Both the position numbers and the translations under genes were made by a program. A DNA stretch of 64,000 nucleotides from Actinomycetota bacterium (lineage in GTDB: Bacteria; Actinomycetota; Acidimicrobiia; Spongiisociales; UBA4744), in contig JAADGS010000070.1 in assembly GCA_013152275.1 (NCBI GenBank), positions 1-64,000 of the forward strand. Direction: 5' to 3'. Numbering within the stretch: position 1 is the stretch's first letter; every line of letters starts with the position of its first letter. The notes beneath the pieces were generated by a model. That model was not told the origin of the DNA. It saw nothing but the letters and a program-made list of their open reading frames with translations, and ran no database searches. Below, piece by piece: positions 15,943-24,071 of the stretch.

Positions 15943-17136
15943 ATGGGCAGGATATCTCAACGCATCGGATCAATTGCAGAGTCGAAGACCTTGGCCGTCA
16001 GCGCGAAAGCGAAGGCGTTGCGAGGAGCGGGACACGCCGTCATCGGTTTTGGAGCCGGCGAGCCCGATTTTCCCACGCCGCCGTACATCGTGGAGGCGGC
16101 AGCCAAAGCCTGCACCGTCCAGGCATATCACAAGTACTCGCCCGCCGCGGGACTCCCGGAACTTCGAGAGGCGGTCGCCGACAAGACCACCAGGGACGCG
16201 GGATTCCCGGTCACGGCCGGCCAGGTACTCATCACGAACGGAGCCAAGCACGCCGTCTTTGCGACCATGGCGACGTTGCTCGATCCGGGCGACGAAGTCC
16301 TGCTGCCTTCCCCCTACTGGGTCACCTACCCCGAAGCGATCAAGCTCGCAGGAGGGATCACCGTCCCCGTCGCGGCCGATGTCGAAAGCGGGTTTCGCGT
16401 CGACATCGACTCGCTCGAGGCGGCGTGGACGCCGAGAACGAAAGCGCTCCTGTTCATCTCCCCTTCGAACCCGACGGGCGCGGTGTACCCGCCGGAGGAG
16501 GTCGAGGCGATCGGTCGCTGGGCGGCCGAGAAGGGCATCTGGGTCGTGAGCGACGACATCTACGAGCACCTCGTGTACGGAGACGCCGAGTACCGGTCGA
16601 TGCCCGGAGTCGTGCCCGCCCTCCGAGACAGGGCCGTGATCATCAATGGTGTGGCGAAGGCCTATGCCATGACCGGATGGCGGGTGGGATGGATGGTCGG
16701 ACCTCCCGACGTCATCGCGGCGGCATCCAACCTGCAGTCGCACTCGACTTCGAACGTGTGCAACATCGCACAAGCCGCGGCCCTCGCTGCGCTACGGGGA
16801 GGCCTCGAGCCTGTCGTTGCGATGCGCGAAGCGTTCGACCGGCGCCGCCGCACGATGTACCGGATCCTTCGAGACATCCCAGGGATCCGTGTCCGGGAAC
16901 CGGAAGGTGCGTTCTACGCCTTCCCGTCCCTCGAAGCCTTCTTGCACCGGCCCATCGGTGGACGGGTGTCGGCCACGACCGCCGAACTTGCAGAAGTCGT
17001 CCTCGAGGAGGCGCTCGTGGCGTTCGTCCCCGGCGAAGCCTTCGGTGCACCCGGATACGGCCGCTTCTCCTACGCCCTCGGGGATGAAGACCTGAACGAG
17101 GGCCTTCGCCGCCTGACCGAGCTTCTCACCGGCTGA
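15943..17136 (+). CDS. aspartate-type aminotransferase (class I, subgroup Ib)
   Basis: 397 residues with the class I aminotransferase core. [11 protein letters not shown] (36-46) and the substrate-site [14 protein letters not shown] (62-75) are typical of the 1b aspartate aminotransferases of Gram-positives and Thermus. [10 protein letters not shown] (173-182), the PLP-contacting [10 protein letters not shown] (203-212), Lys239 ([13 protein letters not shown]) that forms the Schiff base, and a final Arg in FSYAL-preceding GRF complete the set. It exchanges amino groups between aspartate and 2-oxoglutarate, and may also accept prephenate or aromatic substrates. No ribosome site is seen. It starts 45 bases from serC on the other strand, so the two may share control. 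Confidence 0.88.
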   Translation: MGRISQRIGSIAESKTLAVSAKAKALRGAGHAVIGFGAGEPDFPTPPYIVEAAAKACTVQAYHKYSPAAGLPELREAVADKTTRDAGFPVTAGQVLITNGAKHAVFATMATLLDPGDEVLLPSPYWVTYPEAIKLAGGITVPVAADVESGFRVDIDSLEAAWTPRTKALLFISPSNPTGAVYPPEEVEAIGRWAAEKGIWVVSDDIYEHLVYGDAEYRSMPGVVPALRDRAVIINGVAKAYAMTGWRVGWMVGPPDVIAAASNLQSHSTSNVCNIAQAAALAALRGGLEPVVAMREAFDRRRRTMYRILRDIPGIRVREPEGAFYAFPSLEAFLHRPIGGRVSATTAELAEVVLEEALVAFVPGEAFGAPGYGRFSYALGDEDLNEGLRRLTELLTG

Positions 17137-17178
17137 GCCAGACACCAACACGTTTACACTCCCGCCAAGGAGGAGTGA

Positions 17179-18258
17179 ATGACGGGCGCGACTGCCAAGG
17201 CGATGCTGCTGGTCGAACCGCAGCGTTTCAGCGCGACGACGTTTGCGATTCCTGAGGTCGAAACCGGCGGTTGGCTTGCGATCGAAGCGACGGGAGTGAG
17301 CGGATCCGACGTCCAGATCTGGCAGGGGACGAACCGATTCATGCGCTACCCGCTGATCCCGGGCCATGAGATCGTCGGGCGGATCGCATCGGTTGTCGAC
17401 GAAGCGTTCGACATCCCCATCGGAACGCGTGTCGTCGTCGAATCGACCATCCGTTGCGGAGCCTGCCGTCGCTGTTTGAGCGGACTCCACTCGTGCGCGT
17501 TCCGCAAACCGATCAATGCCTACGGTCGGCTTCCCTCGACCGAACCACCGAGCCTGTGGGGAGGGTTCGCAGAGTTCCTCTACCTCGATCCCGGTGCACG
17601 ACTCCATCCGATCAGCGACAATATCCAGGCGCCCGTCGCGACCTTCACGCATGCCCTCGCCGACGGGTTCACCTGGACGGTTGAGACTCCCGCCCTTCGA
17701 GCCGGTGACAGTGTCCTGATCCTGGGACCCGGGCCGCGTGGTCTCGCCGCGCTCATCGCGGCGAAAGAGGCCGGTGCCGGTTGGGTCGGTATCAGCGGCC
17801 TCACCGAAGACGGTGACCGTCTCACTCTCGCCAAGGAGCTTGGGGCGGACATGGTCGTCGACGCACGCCAGGCCGACGTGGCAGGCTCCGTCGCAGACAG
17901 TCTCGGAGCCCGCCCCGAAGTGGTTCTGGACGTGACCAGGGATGATCCCGATGCCATCCACACGGCTCTCGACCTGGTCCGCTCCGGCGGCACGGTCGTG
18001 ATCGCTTCGATCAAAGGCGTTCGTGCCGTCAACCAGCTCTTCTCCGACATCATCGTGCTCAAGGAGCTCAACATCCGTGGAGCCTTCGGGGCAAGCTCCG
18101 CCGGTTATCACTGGGCCGCGCAGCACCTGGAAAAGGATCCTCGCCTGGACAAACTGGTCAGCCACGAATTCCCGCTCGACGAGGCGGAACGGGCCATCGA
18201 GGCGTCCGCCGGCCTCCTCGGGCATGAGGAACTCATCTCGGTGGCCGTCACGTTCTGA
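17179..18258 (+). CDS. MDR-family alcohol/threonine-type dehydrogenase lacking the catalytic Zn cysteine
   Basis: 359 residues with the medium-chain dehydrogenase/reductase layout. A GroES-like domain is followed by a Rossmann domain (VLILGPGPRGLAALIAA). The structural-zinc lobe is intact: CGACRRCLSGLHSC supplies four cysteines. PGHEIVGRI with His63-Glu64 is also present. The position of the first catalytic zinc ligand, normally Cys in 'GICGTDxH', is Ser41 in GVSGSDVQIW, and the following His is Gln46, so the catalytic zinc site is incomplete. It may use another chemistry or ligand set, or be inactive on alcohols. Start: AAGGAGGAG ribosome site just upstream. It is followed 47 bases later by a UMF1 transporter with its own promoter. 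Confidence 0.82.
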   Translation: MTGATAKAMLLVEPQRFSATTFAIPEVETGGWLAIEATGVSGSDVQIWQGTNRFMRYPLIPGHEIVGRIASVVDEAFDIPIGTRVVVESTIRCGACRRCLSGLHSCAFRKPINAYGRLPSTEPPSLWGGFAEFLYLDPGARLHPISDNIQAPVATFTHALADGFTWTVETPALRAGDSVLILGPGPRGLAALIAAKEAGAGWVGISGLTEDGDRLTLAKELGADMVVDARQADVAGSVADSLGARPEVVLDVTRDDPDAIHTALDLVRSGGTVVIASIKGVRAVNQLFSDIIVLKELNIRGAFGASSAGYHWAAQHLEKDPRLDKLVSHEFPLDEAERAIEASAGLLGHEELISVAVTF

Positions 18259-18291
18259 TCGTCAGGTCCCGGGTGACGGCACGCGTTGCGT

Positions 18292-18297
18292 TACAGT
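18292..18297 (+). promoter_or_regulatory. -10 element TACAGT of a leaderless promoter
   Basis: TACAGT ends 8 bases before the ATG at 18306. It supports that start over the in-frame GTG at 18273, which would lie upstream of the promoter. Confidence 0.5.
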
Positions 18298-18305
18298 CGC
18301 CACTC

Positions 18306-19514
18306 ATGGACACCTGGACACCGACACGCACCAGCACGATCTCATGGGTGCTGTATGACCTGGCCAACACGATCTTCGCGTTGGCCGTCGGAAGCCGTTA
18401 CTTCTCCGTCTGGGTCGTCGAAGACCAGGGAGCGACCGACGCCCACTTCGGGTATGCCACCGCCATCGCCATGGTGATCGTCATCATCCTCGCTCCATGG
18501 GTGGGAGCGCGCTCGGACCATGTGGGGAGGCGCAAACCCGCGTTGATCATTGCCACGATCGTCACGGTCGGAGCGACCGCGCTGCTGACGACCGTCGGCC
18601 TGTACCCCTCGCTGGCACTGTACATCGTCGGACAGATCGGCTTCACCCTTGGCAGTGTCGTGTATGACGCGATGCTTCCCGATGTCAGCACCGAGCAGAA
18701 CCGGGGCCGGATCTCCGGGCTCGGCGTCGGGGTGGGATACATCGGCTCGTTCATCGCCATCGGGACCGGTATGTTCATGCTCGACAGGTTCGGATACGGT
18801 CCACTGTTTCGGACTCTGGCGGCACTGTTCTTGCTCTTCGCGCTCCCCGCGTTCTTCCTCCTCAAGGAACGGCCCAGAGCGCATCAGGACACGAAGCCGC
18901 CTCGGTTCCTCGGCTCCCTCCAACACCTCCTCCACGCGTGGCAGCGCGCCCGCCAGTTCCCGGGAGTGACCCGATTCCTCGTCGGACGGTTCCTCTACGC
19001 AGACGCCGCCAACACCGCGTTTCTGTTCGTGTCGATCTTCGCCATCACCGAGATGGGGTTCTCCAATCGTCAGACCGACCTTCTCGCCCTGGCGGCCATC
19101 GTGTCGGCGGTGCTCGGCTCACTGGTCACAGGACGAGTCGTGGACGTGATCGGGCCGAGAAAGGTGCTCCACGGTGCAATCTACACATGGTGCGCGGCAG
19201 TCGCCGTTGCAGTGCTCGCAGCGCTGAGCGGTCACAGCTCCATCGGATGGCTCGTCGGTGTGCTCGGCGGTGCGGCCGCGGGGGCGACGTGGACATCCGA
19301 CCGTGTCTACATGCTGAGACTCTCCCCTCCGGAGCACTACGGGGAGTTCTACGGACTGTATGCCACGGTCGGCAGGTTCGCGACCTTACTCGGCCCCCTG
19401 GTATGGGCGTTCGTCACCGTCACGCTCGGGTTGGGCCGGATCGTTGCCATCGCCACCCTCCTCTTGTTCTTTGCCTCGTCGCGCTGGATCCTCGCCGGAG
19501 TGACCGATCACTAG
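18306..19514 (+). CDS. UMF1/Atg22-like MFS transporter
   Basis: 402 residues of normal family length with about 12 membrane segments. Landmarks: WVLYDLANTIFALAV near the N-terminus (the UMF1 'YDWANS' motif), GARSDHVGRRKPALI, GSVVYDAMLPDVS and RISGLGVGVGYIGSF in the N-terminal half, and SDRVYMLRLSPPEHYGEFYG in the C-terminal half. This set is shared with the oversized relative at 5487-7664, which has the same motifs but a ~280-residue insertion. The substrate is unknown; yeast Atg22 exports amino acids from the vacuole. The ATG at 18306 is chosen on the TACAGT spacing. It converges on the ADP-ribosylglycohydrolase-like gene, 23 bases away. Confidence 0.87.
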   Translation: MDTWTPTRTSTISWVLYDLANTIFALAVGSRYFSVWVVEDQGATDAHFGYATAIAMVIVIILAPWVGARSDHVGRRKPALIIATIVTVGATALLTTVGLYPSLALYIVGQIGFTLGSVVYDAMLPDVSTEQNRGRISGLGVGVGYIGSFIAIGTGMFMLDRFGYGPLFRTLAALFLLFALPAFFLLKERPRAHQDTKPPRFLGSLQHLLHAWQRARQFPGVTRFLVGRFLYADAANTAFLFVSIFAITEMGFSNRQTDLLALAAIVSAVLGSLVTGRVVDVIGPRKVLHGAIYTWCAAVAVAVLAALSGHSSIGWLVGVLGGAAAGATWTSDRVYMLRLSPPEHYGEFYGLYATVGRFATLLGPLVWAFVTVTLGLGRIVAIATLLLFFASSRWILAGVTDH

Positions 19515-19537
19515 AGACGACCGATCCTCGTGAGTTC

Positions 19538-20494
19538 CTACCGCTCCACGAGGGTGTCGGTGGCAAGTTCGTAGTTGAGCACTTCCTCGACCGCGTACGG
19601 GTCGGGGAGGTCCTCGACAATGGCCGTCCGGCGGGCGAGACGTCGGCCGATCTCGGCGAACCAGAGGTCGTTCGGTATCGGCCATGGCCACCGATGCAGG
19701 CCGTTCCGGGCCCCGACGACCGCACCGACGAGCGGAGCCACGTGGTCGGCGTGAGCGACGACACCGGCAGCCTCACGCACGACGACCGCCGCCTGCTCGA
19801 ATCCTGACGAGGAAAGCGCGATCACCATCGCGGAGACTTCGACTTCCGCATCTTCGATGCCCCACGACATGACGGCGACGGACACGTCCTTGGCCGAACT
19901 CCCGACCAGGTCGGGTACCCGCCGGAGCACATCGGAAACTGCCGTGGGGCGATCGATGAATCGCTCGGCCTGAACGGCTGTTTCTCTGGCCCCGTTGACA
20001 AGGTCCCAACCCGTCTGCCCATACCCTGCCGCGGCCACGGCACCCGCGATCACACAGGAGGTGACCGCAGACTCGGGGCGCGTGTGCGTTGCTCTCGCAC
20101 TTTGGGCCGCCGTGGCGATCAAGGCGTCCGGATCCTTCCGATACCACACCCCGACCGGAACCGCTCGGATGGCCGCGCCGGCATTGCGAAACGGCATCGG
20201 TGTCGAGAGCCCTCGCCGAGACTCCTCGAGAAAGGCCATGAACCAAGAATCGGGCGAACGGTAGACGCTCGCCCGTCCATCTTGCGGATAGGCGAACTCG
20301 AGCAGGTTCGCGGCAAAGGTCTCCCCATCGACCGCCTGTGCCCGCATCAGGTGGTACGCGGTCAGGACCATCTGTTGAACACCGAACCCGTACGCGCGAC
20401 GGGTCCCAGAGACCAGTAACTCCCCGGCAGCCGCTCCGAGCAGCGCGCCTTCTCCGCCTGCCTCGTAGGTGGCGGCGTGGCGTGACCTTTCCAT
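19538..20494 (-). CDS. ADP-ribosylglycohydrolase-like protein with degenerate metal site
   Basis: 318 residues from the ATG at 20494. The fold signature of the DraG/ARH family is visible: GEGALLGAAAGELL near the start, SARATHTRPESAVTSCVIAG in the middle and VAPLVGAVVGARNGLHRWP near the C-terminus. The magnesium-binding residues are mostly missing: where the family has 'W(T/S)DDTQM' this protein has YGFGVQQMV, and 'GDTDT' is replaced by HADHV. It may therefore be a non-catalytic ADP-ribose binder or act on another substrate. It is divergent from the lipid kinase with 86 bases between. No ribosome site; a TAGCTC hexamer 5 bases upstream is a poor -10. Confidence 0.7.
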   Translation of the reverse strand: MERSRHAATYEAGGEGALLGAAAGELLVSGTRRAYGFGVQQMVLTAYHLMRAQAVDGETFAANLLEFAYPQDGRASVYRSPDSWFMAFLEESRRGLSTPMPFRNAGAAIRAVPVGVWYRKDPDALIATAAQSARATHTRPESAVTSCVIAGAVAAAGYGQTGWDLVNGARETAVQAERFIDRPTAVSDVLRRVPDLVGSSAKDVSVAVMSWGIEDAEVEVSAMVIALSSSGFEQAAVVVREAAGVVAHADHVAPLVGAVVGARNGLHRWPWPIPNDLWFAEIGRRLARRTAIVEDLPDPYAVEEVLNYELATDTLVER

Positions 20495-20568
20495 GTTTCG
20501 AGCTATCGGAAGACTGCCTGTGGGCCTTGAGGGGAAGTGCGTGCGAAGCCGCGGACCGGGAAGGCCAT

Positions 20569-20574
20569 TACCCT
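20569..20574 (+). promoter_or_regulatory. -10 element TACCCT of a leaderless promoter
   Basis: TACCCT ends 6 bases before the GTG at 20581 and fixes that start; longer in-frame versions would begin upstream of the promoter. Confidence 0.55.
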
Positions 20575-20580
20575 TCGCCT

Positions 20581-21516
20581 GTGCGTTCCCTCCTCCTGAT
20601 AGCAAACCCGGCGGCATCCCGCTTCACCGGTGGTCTCCACCGCTCCGTCGTATTCCGGTTGTCGAAAACCTACGACGTCGAGACCACATGGCCGACAAGT
20701 GCCGGCGAAGTCGAAGCGCGAGCCTTACAGGCCGCCCACGACGGAGTCGACGTTGTCGCAGCAATGGGTGGGGACGGTGTGGTACACCACGTCGTCAACG
20801 GAATATACGGCACACGAGCAACTCTCGGCATCATCCCGGCAGGGACGACCAACGTGCTCGCGAGGATTCTCGGCATCCCCGCCCGCCCGGGACGCGCCGC
20901 CGCGTACCTCGCCTCGGGACCGCCTGCCATCTACGCCCCCGTCGCCCAGATCTCCCTCGATACCGGTGCCGGCACGACCGTTCGATACGCGACGTTCGCC
21001 ACCGGTGTCGGTTTCGATGCAGAGGTCGTGCGAGTCTCCAACCTCGAGCCCTACCGAAAGTACTGGTTTGGTGGAGTGCACTACGCGCGATCCGCCGTCG
21101 GCGTCGTCCTCTCACGCGACAGTCGGCAGCCGCCAAACATGCGCGTCGATGACGGAACACGCTCGGCGAACGCCGCCGCGGTGTTGGTCCAGGTCCACGA
21201 TCCGTACACGTATTTCGGCAGGGTCCCCCTCCGTATCTCTCCCCGCCCGCATGCCGGTCTCGCCGCGCTGCTCGTCGAGCGGCTGACGCTGCCGCGCATC
21301 CCCGCGATCCTGCTGGCGGCAGTCACCGGCAGGGACCTGCAACGGATCCCCGGCGTGCACGTGTGGAAGAACGTTCGGCACATCGACGTGCATGCCGAGC
21401 CGCGATCGCCCCTTCAGGCTGATGGAGAGCTCCTCGGTACCATCGACTCGGTCCGATTCTCGGCTCGACCTCGCGGTCTGCGGGTCATTGCGCCGACTGC
21501 GCCGGTCAACGACTGA
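20581..21516 (+). CDS. diacylglycerol/lipid kinase family protein (DagK/YegS-like)
   Basis: 311 residues. The DAG-kinase catalytic domain (PF00781) is at the N-terminus: LLIANPAASR (4-13), AMGGDGVVHHVVNG, which is the GGDG nucleotide-binding motif, and IPAGTTNVLARILG, the 'GTxN' motif. The C-terminal beta-sandwich typical of YegS/DgkB proteins follows (FATGVGFDAEVV, then LQADGELLG near 285-293). It should phosphorylate a membrane lipid such as diacylglycerol with ATP at the inner face of the membrane; mycobacterial relatives act in lipid recycling. Leaderless GTG start with TACCCT 6 bases upstream. Its TGA is immediately followed by the stop of the convergent eIF2B-like gene, with no bases between. 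Confidence 0.85.
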   Translation: MRSLLLIANPAASRFTGGLHRSVVFRLSKTYDVETTWPTSAGEVEARALQAAHDGVDVVAAMGGDGVVHHVVNGIYGTRATLGIIPAGTTNVLARILGIPARPGRAAAYLASGPPAIYAPVAQISLDTGAGTTVRYATFATGVGFDAEVVRVSNLEPYRKYWFGGVHYARSAVGVVLSRDSRQPPNMRVDDGTRSANAAAVLVQVHDPYTYFGRVPLRISPRPHAGLAALLVERLTLPRIPAILLAAVTGRDLQRIPGVHVWKNVRHIDVHAEPRSPLQADGELLGTIDSVRFSARPRGLRVIAPTAPVND

Positions 21517-22377
21517 CTAAAACTTCAGCTCCTCGGCGACCGTCCGCTCTGCTGCGAGGTCGGCGATCTGGGTGGCCGTGAGAAGCCCGATATCGGACAC
21601 GATCGCGGTGAAGTATTCCAGCCCTACGATCTCCGACAAGGCCCTGCGCCCTCCGAGCTGCGCCGTGATGCGGAACAGGCCGGAAGGAAGTACCTTGTCC
21701 CTGCCGGCAGTGAGGTAGAGGGCCACTCCTGCAAGATCGGCGGCAACGGCCAGCCTCCGAATCCCGGCCTTCGACACCGCGGCGTCAGGTCCGATCGCAT
21801 CCGCTCCCGAGACGACCACATCCACACCCGGAAGGAGTTCAACTGCGGATCCGTCATCGACCACTTCGACGTCGAATCCTGCGACCGTCAGCTCGGCGGC
21901 CATCTCCATGCCCTCTCCCCCCGGCATCGCTTCGGTGCAACAGACTTGGAACGACGATTGCTCCCGGGCAGCATCGAGAACGGACCGCACCGAGCTGGAG
22001 GCGCCGTGGACCAGAACCGTCACCCCCTCGCCGATGAGATGGGCGCCCACCGAACCGATCTTCGCCGTAGACGAGGCGAGGCGGTCGGCGAACTCTCTGG
22101 CGACGTCCACGACACGGTCCGCGCCGTCGGCGAGGGACAGATACAACTCGTTACAGAGAGCGAGGACCGGAGCGCGGACCGCCTGCCGATCGACGAGCAG
22201 CTCGAGCGCATCGACAATCGCCTCGGGGTACGACTCCGGAGCGTAGGTTGCGACACTTCGCGCAAGCTGCTCGATCGCCTCTGCAGCTTCCGCTCCGACG
22301 AACGCGGCGCTGGACACGGTATCGAGTGACACCGCGGTAACACGCCGCCATGCCGCCCAGTCTCGCCATTCCGTCAC
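21517..22377 (-). CDS. eIF2B-alpha/MtnA-like sugar-phosphate isomerase family protein
   Basis: 286 residues with the initiation-factor-2B family domain (PF01008) in the C-terminal half: VLVHGASSSVRSVLDAA (120-136), the CTEAMPGGEGMEMA loop that corresponds to 'ErRP..eG', VDVVVSGADAIGPDAAVSKAG and the final strand/helix run. Archaeal and bacterial members isomerise ribose-1,5-bisphosphate or methylthioribose-1-phosphate; others are only regulatory. The N-terminal ~100 residues are helical as in the family. Length is close to the short archaeal form. Starts at GTG with GGAGGG about 8 bases upstream. Its substrate is not readable, and no methionine-salvage or RuBisCO gene is nearby. Confidence 0.75.
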   Translation of the reverse strand: MTEWRDWAAWRRVTAVSLDTVSSAAFVGAEAAEAIEQLARSVATYAPESYPEAIVDALELLVDRQAVRAPVLALCNELYLSLADGADRVVDVAREFADRLASSTAKIGSVGAHLIGEGVTVLVHGASSSVRSVLDAAREQSSFQVCCTEAMPGGEGMEMAAELTVAGFDVEVVDDGSAVELLPGVDVVVSGADAIGPDAAVSKAGIRRLAVAADLAGVALYLTAGRDKVLPSGLFRITAQLGGRRALSEIVGLEYFTAIVSDIGLLTATQIADLAAERTVAEELKF

Positions 22378-22409
22378 GTACCCGCCCTCCGAGCCGTCAA
22401 CTGTAGCTT

Positions 22410-24071
22410 TCAGCTTCCGGGATCCGCGTTCGATGCGTCCGGTTTGATGCGGATCGGAACCTGCGGGAGCACGGACTCGAGTCTGGCCAGCTCTACACCG
22501 AGCTCCGCGAGGGCCCCTCCAAGCTCGGCGCGGTCTCGCATGACGGTGCGAAGTGGTGTGCCGATTCGTTGATCGACTCTCGCGGCGAGGCGTCGTTCGA
22601 TCGCGACCCGGTACACGCCTGCTGCTCTTCTACCGGCTCTTCTCCCCGACCACCGCACGATTCGGGCGAGCACGACACCGGCGATGAGCGCACCGACGCC
22701 GAGGATGATCGGCCACGGCCACGCGTCTCGCCGCAGCGCTTCGGGGCCTGCCCAGGCCCACACGAACGCAGACACGACGGTGATGACGATCAGCCACTGT
22801 GCGGCCGCTGCGAGCCGCCACCAACCGACCTTGGCCGGCACGGGACGATCGCGCGATGCGGCCAGGACACCTTCCGTGGCCTCTTGCAGTTCGGTTTCGA
22901 CCGTTGCCGGCCCGAAACGCTCTCTGAGCTCGGCACCGAAGCCACCCCCCGACTCGAAGGACAGCTCGGTCACCGTCGAGGCGACCGCTTCGACCGCCTC
23001 TCCGAGCCCGGTGCGATCTTGCCGCCGATGACGTTCCCCTCCGATCGCCTCGTCTTCCGCCGCCGTCTCGAGTGGGCGACCGACGAGGCTTCTCCGAAGG
23101 CCCGCCACTGCTCTTCCGAGAGGACCCGATCCGCTGCGAACGGCGAGAAGCCGGCCGGCATCCTCGGCAGCCTCTGTGACCTCCCGACCGACGAGGAGGT
23201 CCCCCAGTCCCGCAACGACCGCTGCTCGTGTTCGGGCCCAGCGGCGATCGAAGTCGAGTCCGGATCCCGGCTGAACGCCGGTGACGTCTGCGACGCCACG
23301 ACCTGCCCTGCGGATGTCCTCGACCAGTTTCCCGATGACGGTGCGTTTGACCTCCAGGGTGTCCTCGACGAACGCCACGAGGCGCTCGATACCGATCGGC
23401 CGTCCCGCCACGGGATCGGCGGCAGTATCGAACACGACGGGACCGGTGATCCCGTCGGCCTCGAGAAGCGCGATCAGGTCGTCACGAACGAGGTCGAGTT
23501 CTCCGGGCGCAAGACGGTCGATCTGGTTCAGGGCGAAGACAAACTGCTCTCGATAGCCGGACAGCGGACGCAGATACGTCTCATGCAGGGATCGATCGCC
23601 GTATTTCTCGGGGTCGAGGACCCACAGGACGGCGTCGACCCTGGGGATGAGCCGTTCGACGGTCGCCCTGTGCTCGAGAGAGATCGAATCAAAGTCCGGC
23701 AGGTCGACGATGGCCAGGTTCAATGCCGCCGTGTGCTCGATCCGTTCCTCCACACCGAGATCGTCGAGGAGGCGCAGGAGCCCTGGCTCGGGCTCGCTCG
23801 GCAGCCACACGAGCGGCCGGTCCGTCGTCGGGCGGATACGACCGACGGGCGCCACGGACGCCCCGGCGATCGCATTCAGAAGACTGGACTTGCCGGCACC
23901 CGTCCCACCCGCAAGTGCGAGAACCACCGTTTCGCCCAGATACCCCATTCGCGTCCTGGCCTGTCTGGCCACACGGGCATACGGTTCGAGACGATCGTCA
24001 CCGGTAAGGGACCATGCCTTGGCGACCACAAGATCGAGCATGTCGAGGGCCTTGCCCAGATCACCCGCCAT
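22410..24071 (-). CDS. dynamin-like membrane GTPase (DynA-type)
   Basis: 553 residues. GTPase motifs: G1 GGTGAGKSS (55-63), a Thr-rich switch in IRPTTDRPLVW (79-90), G3 DLPDFDS (123-129) and G4 NQID (182-185). A helical middle region follows. Two adjacent membrane segments (about 424-446 and 453-472) and a basic amphipathic C-terminus place it on the inner membrane, as in Streptomyces DynA and related dynamin-like proteins. Those act in pairs at the sporulation septum or in membrane stress. The ATG overlaps the end of the partner GTPase by 11 bases, which implies coupling. It is the last gene of the apparent RR-HK-GTPase-GTPase run. Confidence 0.82.
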   Translation of the reverse strand: MAGDLGKALDMLDLVVAKAWSLTGDDRLEPYARVARQARTRMGYLGETVVLALAGGTGAGKSSLLNAIAGASVAPVGRIRPTTDRPLVWLPSEPEPGLLRLLDDLGVEERIEHTAALNLAIVDLPDFDSISLEHRATVERLIPRVDAVLWVLDPEKYGDRSLHETYLRPLSGYREQFVFALNQIDRLAPGELDLVRDDLIALLEADGITGPVVFDTAADPVAGRPIGIERLVAFVEDTLEVKRTVIGKLVEDIRRAGRGVADVTGVQPGSGLDFDRRWARTRAAVVAGLGDLLVGREVTEAAEDAGRLLAVRSGSGPLGRAVAGLRRSLVGRPLETAAEDEAIGGERHRRQDRTGLGEAVEAVASTVTELSFESGGGFGAELRERFGPATVETELQEATEGVLAASRDRPVPAKVGWWRLAAAAQWLIVITVVSAFVWAWAGPEALRRDAWPWPIILGVGALIAGVVLARIVRWSGRRAGRRAAGVYRVAIERRLAARVDQRIGTPLRTVMRDRAELGGALAELGVELARLESVLPQVPIRIKPDASNADPGS

